This document shows, one piece after another, positions 56,638 to 64,000 of a DNA stretch of 64,000 nt (positions are counted from its first letter, which is position 1; each line of letters begins with the position of its first letter). The translations under genes and the position numbers were made by a program. The notes under the pieces were generated by a model. It did not search any database, was not told where the DNA came from, and was given only the letters and a program-made list of their open reading frames with translations. Source of the DNA: Venturia oleaginea (Eukaryota > Ascomycota > Dothideomycetes > Venturiales > Venturiaceae); assembly GCA_013176395.1 (NCBI GenBank), contig JABMLP010000002.1, positions 1,798,001 to 1,862,000 on the forward strand, read 5' to 3'.

Positions 56638-57397
56638 CTAGTAGAGGCGTTTTGGTGGAGACATGGTAGCCTTGATGGTCAAACTACCGACGTTCTGCCA
56701 GCCCTTCTTCAACAAGGAGACCAAGTAGTTGACGGCCAACATGATATTACCGATCAACTCGTCCTCGGTCATTCCGACATTTCCGACAGCGACACCCATG
56801 CAGAGCACCTTCTTCAACTGGAACTTGATTGTGGACTTGACGTCGGTGACCTTGTTGGCGAGATCTTCGGCGTGGGAGACTGGGGTTGGGAACTTTCCAG
56901 CCTTGGAGAGACCAGGACCGAGGAGACGTGGGATCTGCTTGATGAGGGAGTCGGAAGAGATGAAAGCATCGTACTTGCGAGCAAGCTTCTTGATCAACTT
57001 CTTGTTCTTGTTGCTATTTATCATATTAGTCATTGGTGGCCTCTAACCTCGGGGAATAATACATACAGCTTCTTCAAGTCGTCAGAGCTCATGGCATCTA
57101 CACCGTGGTGCTTGGCACGATCGATATCGTGCTGGTCACCGAGGACGCAGATGGCCATGCCAGGACGAGGGACGGAGGGAAGCTTGACGGTGCCGCTGAA
57201 ACGCTTGTCACGCTGAGGGTCATAGTTCTTCAAACCGATCTGAAGTTCTACAGTTTCCAAAAAGTTGCGCTTCTTGGTTTCGTTGCTATATTCGAGCACT
57301 TCCTTTACTATGGCTGTGTTAGCCGTCGCAGTGACTACGATGGAGGGATGAATATACCATTTTGACGCACACCGGCGACAGTAATCTTGGAGGCCAT
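56638..57397 (-). CDS. RPL10A: 60S ribosomal protein L10a (uL1)
   Basis: Exons 57397-57358, 57307-57067 and 57013-56638 give 657 nt, 218 aa, about the usual length of fungal uL1. Starts [12 protein letters not shown], with an intron right after the 13th codon, as is common in fungal ribosomal protein genes. Conserved blocks: [88 protein letters not shown], and [20 protein letters not shown] at the C-terminus. It forms the L1 stalk of the large ribosomal subunit near the E-site. Confidence 0.97.
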
Positions 57398-58253
57398 GAC
57401 TTCTGTCTTCCAAAGAGTTTCTTGTTCTTTGGTGAGGCTTTGTTGCGATGTTAGAGTGGAGTCTGAGCGGAGGTTTTGAGTTGTGCGCAAAAAGAGGGAA
57501 CAAAAAGAATCACGTGGCTTGAAGCAGGGGTGGTGACGAATCAGCGGTAACCCGAAAAAGGTCTAAGGTTATCGATACGAACCAAAATTCACCTCTCTCT
57601 TTGGACACCACTGAGATGTCAATCACTTCCAGGTTAAACTTCATATTGCACTTTGATATTCGCAAGAATAATAACTTCGAGGTTTCACCACAAATACCGA
57701 CGTAACAGCGGGATCGTTAATTGATATCCTGTTCACTACCTTCGAGCCCCATTATCTGCGAGTAGTCTTTCAACTGAAGATTGATATCGATGAATTTCTA
57801 GCGAAGATCTTTCTTAAGATTAGTAGGTATTTATCGAGATTCATGGTGGATTGGCGACGAGAAACTGATTTTGGTAGTAGATAAGAAGAGGAGGAAGGGA
57901 CATCAATTAATGAACCTCCGTGGTACGAAGATACTTCTCAAGGTATCGAATCCTTGATTCATCTCTGTCATCAAAGCATGGAGCATCTCAGCTCGTACAC
58001 GTTGCCCAGTTTGGATAACTCGCACGGCAACAAAATCATAGTGGATTTCACTCGGCGGTGCAAGGGCCGAGGGTAAACCTGTACAGCAGTAAGATTACAA
58101 CAGTCAGGAACATCCATGGAAATCGTCTAAAAATACCTTTATCATTGCGCTTACTTATACGAAGAGGCACCATCAAAAACTACATCAACGAAAGCCACGA
58201 TCCCACTGCAGTAGATCTTCCTGCTGTGAATCACCATTTCTTGGAACGATTAA
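57398..58253. other. Intergenic
   Basis: RPL10A promoter side and 3' region of the methyltransferase; no gene recognised. Confidence 0.5.
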
Positions 58254-59230
58254 TTACACGCGTGTAACCACGAAATGCATCCTGCGCGCTCCATCTTCTT
58301 TTCTCAAAGCTGTCAGCTTCTGCTCTGACACTCCAAATCCAACCCCAAAAGGATCCAATTCAGCGTCGACCTTCCACTTCGTACCAGTGGCCTCTCCGAC
58401 CTCATCCCAAAACTCTGCCCACGTCTTTGGATTGTGACGAAATCGTCCCCTCTCGCCGGAAAAGCCTTCCGCGTTGTAATCACCACCATTCACGTTCCCG
58501 ACCTGTCGACCCACTATCATGGCGCCCGGTGCTGGTGTCAGCAGCTGGATAACACGTTTGGCGGCATTGATTTGCTCCTCATAGTTGAAGAGGTGAAAGA
58601 AAGAGCCGGTGTATACTATGGACATCTGGCCATATATTTGTGTGAGAGTAGAGTCATCGTCAAAGACATTGGCTACCAGAAAGGTCGTCTTGAGCTTGCC
58701 CTTGTCTTTGAAGAGCTCGTAACCCAGGTCGACGAACTCTTGTCTCAAGTCAGAGCCGTACGTGTTTTCTGAGGGAACGCCATCTGCAACCTGCCGGAGG
58801 AGCCGATTAGTCACGGTTCGTTCGGGACAATCGAAAACAACATACGAGCTTGCGAATCTCTTGCCCAAAGCAGCAACCTAGATCCAAAATCTTCTCTCCT
58901 CCTCTGAGCCTGCGCACAATCTCGGGATATTCCTTTCTCCGGCTGATGCTCAAGTCTAGGAACCGATACATTCCGATACACGGATATGCAAAAATGGCAA
59001 AGGCCTTCTTGCGCTACCTTGAATTAGCACATCGGTTTCTCAAGAAGTACAGAGCGAACTACAATGGCGTCTACATGAGGTCCGACCTCTTCCTCTGGAA
59101 TTCCAGAATAGCTGATCAATAGTTTCCGGGAATTATCGTCGATGGAAGACGAGTCCACCTCGTAGAAGCTCAAATCTCTCGTAGTCAAAGCCTCCATTGC
59201 GGCGGCGCCATCGTCGGGTGCTGTAGTCAT
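58254..59230 (-). CDS. SAM-dependent methyltransferase (secondary-metabolism type)
   Basis: Exons 59230-59063, 59013-58846 and 58790-58254, 873 nt, 290 aa. Class I Rossmann methyltransferase with motif I ILDLGCCFGQEIR, an acidic post-motif (VANVFDDDS), YTGSFFHLF, and AKRVIQLLTPAPGAMIVGRQ. The N-terminal HVDAIRKKAFAIFAYPCIG and RFLDLSISRR pattern is typical of the fungal family that includes methyltransferases of meroterpenoid and polyketide clusters (AusD/VrtF-like). The gene converges on RPL10A and is divergent from no clear partner. The substrate is unknown; cluster membership is not proven. Confidence 0.82.
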
Positions 59231-59579
59231 GTTGGTGTGGTGTCAGATGCAGCAGTAGGATGACCTGAAACGGTGTCCTTCGCACGATAGCCAGGGGCCT
59301 AGTGCTATTTGAACAATCCGAATTGGCGACAGCTCGATGATCCCGAGAGAGCCGGGTTGGAATATCGCCTGCATGGCTAGGGTTTGCCAGTCCATCATCC
59401 GCGCGTTCTGGTTCACCCCATGTCCGCATGCAAGAAAGCGGTCCGATACCGGGTGGGGCTAAGTTTCTGGGCAACAATCAATCGAAGAAGTGGACAAGGG
59501 TGCTGCTATCCCAAAGCACAGAAGGCATTTCCTCGATGTCTTTGTTGCCGTTCGAAAATTTCGCCACTCTCCAACCATC
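59231..59579. other. Intergenic
   Basis: Short spacer with the methyltransferase promoter and the 3' end of the 7-TM gene; no gene recognised. Confidence 0.5.
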
Positions 59580-60803
59580 TCATATCTTCTCCCATCCTTT
59601 GACGGAACACTGACGCGGTCCGTGAGGAAACATGGACTCTCTTCTTCCGTCCTCTGGTGAAAGTCGTCCTGGATACAATTCAGATATCGAAGATCGTTTC
59701 GAGACAGCTTGCTGCTTTTTGAAACGCTCAATCTCTTCGAATAGGGTCGCTGGATCTGACTTCGATTGTTCCGTCGACCCGATGCGCCAATCGCGGTACT
59801 TGATGTTTTCATCATTGCTAGCGAACTCGGTATACTCGAATCTGCTTCCAATTTTCCAAAGCTGCGAGGTACTCTTCTTCCGAACAATGGATGGGTACGA
59901 CAGGCTGCTCTCGATATCGATCGACTTCATCTCGAACTTGTCGTCCAGCTCTTCCGGTTGTTGATGCGATGGTCGGCTGCTCATGACGTGACGTCTACCG
60001 TCCTTGTCCGTCACAGTCTTGACCAACTTTGACAGCACTCCAAATTCCAATTTGAGTTTGATACTGTATATCATTCCCTTCAGCGTCGTCTCAATCTGGT
60101 AGAAATCGCAGAACTCCACTGCTACGAGTCCAACATCCATGATCATGATGACAATATTGATCAATGCCAGTTGTCCCATCAATTTCCTTGTACTCCCCTC
60201 CTTCAACAACTTCAATATTTTCCGAATCTCCCACAGGTAAACCCCCGATATGAACAACTCCTGCAGCGTAAACATCGTCATCTGCGCTTTCTCGAAACCG
60301 GCGTAGGGACCTAGGTATCTATGTTTCGCGGGCGTGTTGGATCCGTAGGTAAGTACCATGGTCGGTATGCAAAGAACCACTGCATTGAAGATGATCATGT
60401 GAAGAACGAGCCTCAGCAGCCGTTCATTCTGCGTCACCAAATGCAATCGCGAGTAAAGCACCAACGATTGTCCAGGAACCATCACGATCCACCCCAACGT
60501 ACTCAAACTCACATTCACCATCTCCACCGGCTGCATGCGAGTCTGCTTCATCCATGCCCCTAGTTGATACGGTATCACAGAGAAGGTTGTCCAGAGTAAA
60601 GACCAGAAGTAGAGACCGGTATATCTCTTGAAGACGAAGAAAATCAAGGTGAGGATTTCGATGGCGTTGTAGAGGGCGATCGCTGTGAAGGCTGTCATAG
60701 AGCGAAGAATGAATTGGTTGTTGCCTCCGTACCCGCCTGTAATCCCATTCGATGGGTTGAGTTTGGACCCGGTATTAGTCGACATCTTGACCACGGAAGT
60801 CAA
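59580..60803 (-). CDS. Seven-transmembrane fungal protein (DUF7703-like)
   Basis: A single 407-aa exon. About seven hydrophobic helices fill residues ~35-260: AFTAIALYNAIEILTLIFFV, YFWSLLWTTFSVIPYQLGAW, VSLSTLGWIVMVPGQSLVLY and others, with conserved YSRLHLV, PYAGFEKAQMTMFTLQE and FISGVYLWEI. The C-terminal ~140 residues are cytoplasmic, charged and Ser-rich. The layout resembles the DUF7703 family of ascomycete GPCR-like membrane proteins, whose ligands are unknown. An alternative start at codon 7 (MSTNTG) is possible. Confidence 0.8.
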   Translation of the reverse strand: MTSVVKMSTNTGSKLNPSNGITGGYGGNNQFILRSMTAFTAIALYNAIEILTLIFFVFKRYTGLYFWSLLWTTFSVIPYQLGAWMKQTRMQPVEMVNVSLSTLGWIVMVPGQSLVLYSRLHLVTQNERLLRLVLHMIIFNAVVLCIPTMVLTYGSNTPAKHRYLGPYAGFEKAQMTMFTLQELFISGVYLWEIRKILKLLKEGSTRKLMGQLALINIVIMIMDVGLVAVEFCDFYQIETTLKGMIYSIKLKLEFGVLSKLVKTVTDKDGRRHVMSSRPSHQQPEELDDKFEMKSIDIESSLSYPSIVRKKSTSQLWKIGSRFEYTEFASNDENIKYRDWRIGSTEQSKSDPATLFEEIERFKKQQAVSKRSSISELYPGRLSPEDGRRESMFPHGPRQCSVKGWEKI

Positions 60804-62277
60804 GCTCGATTGTCGTTCTCGAGTGGTAAGTCGTCTTCGTCATAGGTTCGGTATCGCTCCTAGTTTTCCTCAAAGCGTTGGTCTTCCGTCACGTCGTTCG
60901 TCGTAAATCAAAGAATAATTGTCGCTGACGTGCAAGCAACATCCGATATATGGTTATTCCTGGAAAAGAATCGACAGTCCGACAACACAACAAACTCCAG
61001 CAGCGTTGGTTGAAACTCGGATGCGATGATGGCAAATGGGTGTGCACGTTGCAGGCGGTCTTGCCCTGTGCTATGATCTCGCAAATTGAACCCCAAAGTT
61101 GCCGTTGCGTCGGGAAAGAAGCTATGATATTTCTACTCGTGCTCTTGTCGAGATTGACCAACTTAAGCCTCATATCTGACACAAGCATTTGCAATAACCG
61201 CACCAATTGCGGGCACGGCCAACGGCACGCTGGACCAAGAGTAAAGAAGCACCACGGGGGCCAACACTAAATGCATCTAAGCTGAGCATCCCATACCTGT
61301 TCAGTTATCGCTCTCTGTATCCCACAGTCTCGACCCTGGATTTTATTTGATATTACACCCGCGCCTGTTCAAAAAGAGTCCCGGCATCCTGACTGGGCAA
61401 ACCTTGGCTCACATCTTCAACCCTCAGAAAGCAGAATTCCCTTCCTGCTCGGCACCTGAAAAATCCATTTTCACATCTGCTCGCCGTACGCGGAAATTTG
61501 GATCGGCCTAGATCGACTTCCAACTCCTACCGGATCATCCGTTCAGCCCGCGAAAATACGTTTTTGTAGAGGGTCCTGGCTAGGGCGTCAATCTATCACG
61601 AACACACAGCCACGTCAAAGCACATGCCGCACGACTCGCCTACTTACCGAGCGTGGGGCGGATACGGGTAACCTTTGGCGGTTCAACCTGTTTTTTGGAT
61701 GTGGATTATTGCGGGATAAAGCTAGTTGCTTTGCATAATTCAATCGGGCCTGTGCACTACCATGTATATATGCGCATACTACAGATCTAATCCTGTCTGG
61801 GTATTTGACCGTTCTCGTTCCCTGGCGAAGATGGTCAGGGCAGGGCATGTCGATGTGCGAGAATTTCCTGGATTTAATATTGTCGTGCGTCGCGTGTCAC
61901 GCGCTATTTTGTCCAGGCTTTCATCATGGTACGAATTTTGGGTACATGTTACCCAGATGTACCAAATTTAGCTCAGCCTGGTTTGTTTCCCTGCGTTTTG
62001 TGATGTTCATCGTTGTGATATTCTCCGTAGAAAGCACGCGGGTGCCGGGAAACATAAGAACGTGGAGAGTTGAAGACTTCCAACGGGCCAAAGTTTTAAG
62101 TTGAAGGTCAACATGCTTATAATATGTACTTTGGCCCGTGACACCTCCCTCGTACCAGAATGCGCCTCATTAGCAGTATGATCGCTCAAAATATACAGTT
62201 CCCTTCCATCTGATAAAGTCGCCAACCCTTCATATCTAGACGGCGCCTCACTTTCTTTTACGTCCGCAGCGTCAATT
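60804..62277. other. Intergenic
   Basis: About 1.5 kb without a recognised gene; promoter side of the 7-TM gene and 3' side of the FKBP gene. Confidence 0.5.
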
Positions 62278-62885
62278 TCATTTCCGGGATTTGGTCTGGT
62301 TAATTGCCATGAGCTCGACGTTGAAGACTTGGGAGGTTAGCGCGGAACTCCAGCAACCTCGCAAACAGCAAGCGTTGAGTCGAGGAGACTTACTCAACGT
62401 AGAGTTGGGAGGGATGGCTCCATCAGGCGTACCCTTCACGCCGTATGCAAACTCTGGCGCGATCTTCAGGTTCCGGATTTCCCCTGAACACATATTGTAA
62501 AGTCCAGCATCGAAGCTAAGTTGTGCGATCGTCAGCCTCGTGGACAAGCATGAACCATCGCGATGTCTACTAACCCTTTGATCACTTGTCCGGCTCCCAG
62601 AGTGAAGTTAAGAGGGTCACCTTGTGGCCACGGCTTCTCCGGTGTGTAAGAAGAGTCAAATAGCGTGCCGTTGAGAAGGGTGCCATTGTAATTCAGGTAA
62701 ACAGTATCTTTGGCCTTTGAGAACAGTGAGCCACAAGTGTTACATTTCGTGGTCTGCCATGTTACTTGAGGATCATTGTGCACGAGTGTGGTGCAGTCGG
62801 ATCCTTTGAGCGCGTCGGTGAATGCCAGGAGAGAGGTGAAAAGCGTGAGAAGATGCACGGAGAGTGATGGTGAGATGGGCGACAT
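62278..62885 (-). CDS. Secretory-pathway FKBP-type peptidyl-prolyl isomerase
   Basis: Exons 62885-62575, 62515-62394 and 62327-62278 give 483 nt, 160 aa. It has a signal peptide (LHLLTLFTSLLAF-like, residues ~10-25; MSPISPSLSVHLLTLFTSLL), then a Cys-bearing insert (DCTTLV...TTKCNTCGSLF), then an FKBP fold: VYLNYNGTLLNGTLFDSSY, FTLGAGQVIKGFDAGLYNMC, SGEIRNLKIAPEFAYGVKGT, AIPPNSTLIFNVELM. The Trp of the usual VIKGW is Phe-Asp here and the RxLxIPPELAYG motif is altered to NLKIAPEFAYG, so activity and drug binding may be reduced. It probably acts in the ER lumen or is secreted; no HDEL is seen. Confidence 0.85.
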
Positions 62886-63092
62886 GTTGCTGCTTTCCGG
62901 TAGATGTTGTTTTGTCAACTGTATCGGGGGTGACTGAAGGTAGGCAGAAGCTGTTCCTGGATTTGGAAGACACGAGGCAGGAGCGCACGGGGTTGCACCA
63001 GGGTACGGAGGTAGTAATGAAGACAAATTGGCCTCATCTAATTCCACAACATTCACCTTATGTTATCTTCGAGTCGCATTTTGCCAAACATT

Positions 63093-64000
63093 TCAACCCT
63101 CAAGAACAACCTCAATCACTGCGTAAGCGTTGCCGAGAGGCTGGTCAATGCCCCTCACTACAAGACGCTCGTCCGCCTTCTTTACCAGAGCCGCAAACTC
63201 AACCGCACTCCTTTCTTTCCCGCTAAGCGTCGCCATCATGTGCATATCCAGCGCCGTAACGAGTCGATTGACGGACGAGGGCGCAGAAGTTTCTGCGCCA
63301 ATTCCACCATGACCACCAGTGGGTGGTGCCACAGCTTCGGCGATGAGGATACGACTTCCACGTTTCATTACTGGCGTAATTTGCTGCAGAATCTTGAGCG
63401 CGTAGTCGTCACTCCAGTCATGCAGGATCTTTCGAAGAAGATAGACGTCTGCACCTTCGATGGGCTGCTTTACGAAGAAGTCATGTGCCAAGAAGGAGAC
63501 TCTACCAGAGAGCTCAGCTGGACGAGCAGCGTTGAACTTCTCTTCAAGGCCTGGCAAATCTTGTACGACGCATTTGAGATCTGGGTGAATGGCAGCAAGG
63601 TGGAAACACACATGACCGGCTGAGCCGCCGAGCTAGATTGACTTCATTAGCAGGGGCCACAAGAGAGCTACAAGGCACTCACGTCAACCATTGTTGCCTC
63701 ACCCAGCTGTTGCCAATTGAACGCTGCCAAACCTGCCTTCATGCCCATGCCAGGAGAATCGGCAGTAAAGGCCATGGCATCGCCGAAGCGTTTTTCTCGG
63801 TATCCTTTCTTGCCTTCATTTGCCCCGTCAACAGCAAGCCAGTCCCAAAAGGATTTTGTTTCATCTTCCGGAAAGAATGTATAACCTGCAGCCGTTTGAC
63901 CTGGCAATGATCCTTCTCCCCACTTCGCGAGTGCTGGCGCGAGATTCACGGCGGAAGGTCCTCCCTCTTCCGCATGATGAGCGATCCAGCTGCGAACATT
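63093..64000 (-). CDS. O-methyltransferase (partial, runs off the right edge)
   Basis: The last exon is 63632-63093; the preceding exon reaches from the edge of the window to 63683. The join gives TMVDLGGSAGHVCFHLA, motif I of plant/fungal class II small-molecule O-methyltransferases. Then come VVQDLPGLEE, FLAHDFFVKQPIEGADVYLL, RKILHDWSDDYALKILQQI with the catalytic His in HDW, and SRILIAEAV. The N-terminal dimerisation domain lies outside. Such enzymes methylate phenolic hydroxyls of polyketides and aromatic metabolites. With the methyltransferase at 58254 it hints at a secondary-metabolite locus continuing to the right. Confidence 0.88.

Noticed and set aside
1..64000. CRISPR arrays, rRNA or tRNA genes
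   Set aside because: No regularly spaced short repeats; no tRNA A/B-box cloverleaf or rRNA sequence was recognised, though a tRNAscan run would be needed to exclude a tRNA.

Overview
The window looks like nuclear DNA of a filamentous ascomycete (Pezizomycotina). Genes have short (about 45-80 bp) GT-AG introns with CTAAC/CTGAC-type branch sites, and they encode fungal families: a Zn2Cys6 regulator with an intron inside the zinc cluster, an MFS sugar porter, uL1/RPL10A, Caf40/Rcd1, and small secreted Cys-rich proteins. Transposons are Fot1/pogo and MULE types plus LTR remnants. Leotiomycetes or a neighbouring class is a guess; the class cannot be fixed from the window alone.

Region 1-29.4 kb is a head-to-tail tandem array of a ~14.29 kb unit. 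Unit 1 is 1-14285, unit 2 is 14286-28578, and a third unit begins at 28579 and runs into a divergent repeat near 29434. The array runs off the left edge. Each unit holds a truncated Fot1/pogo end, a retroposon-like repeat (A), a luciferase-fold/DUF5519-like membrane protein, a 1,069-bp internally deleted pogo element, a six-cysteine small secreted protein, a D-2-hydroxyacid dehydrogenase, the GPN-loop GTPase GPN1/Npa3, a second repeat of the same family (B), a 240-aa secreted protein and a degenerate LTR. I could find only single-base homopolymer indels between the two units: 20 events, whose net +8 exactly accounts for the length difference. They break the small secreted protein, the dehydrogenase and GPN1 in unit 1 only, which points to consensus error in unit 1. 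The repeat at each unit junction appears to be a hybrid, which suggests the array grew by unequal recombination between dispersed copies of the repeat.

Region 29.4-41 kb is mostly mobile DNA around one regulator gene: the longest copy of the retroposon (C, with 14-bp target-site duplications and an ATCA tail), two LTRs with the same R-U5 half, a MITE, a nearly intact 1,825-bp Fot1-like element with one nonsense codon, an inverted copy of the array's LTR, and a decayed paralogue of the array's 240-aa secreted protein.

Region 41-64 kb is ordinary gene space: an MFS sugar transporter; an F-box-like/DUF7730-type gene split by a 3.1-kb MULE with an 11-bp target duplication; CAF40; an MFS remnant; an SH3-only ORF; RPL10A; a SAM methyltransferase; a 7-TM DUF7703-type protein; a secreted FKBP prolyl isomerase; and an O-methyltransferase running off the right edge. 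The methyltransferases could belong to a secondary-metabolism locus, but no backbone synthase is visible.
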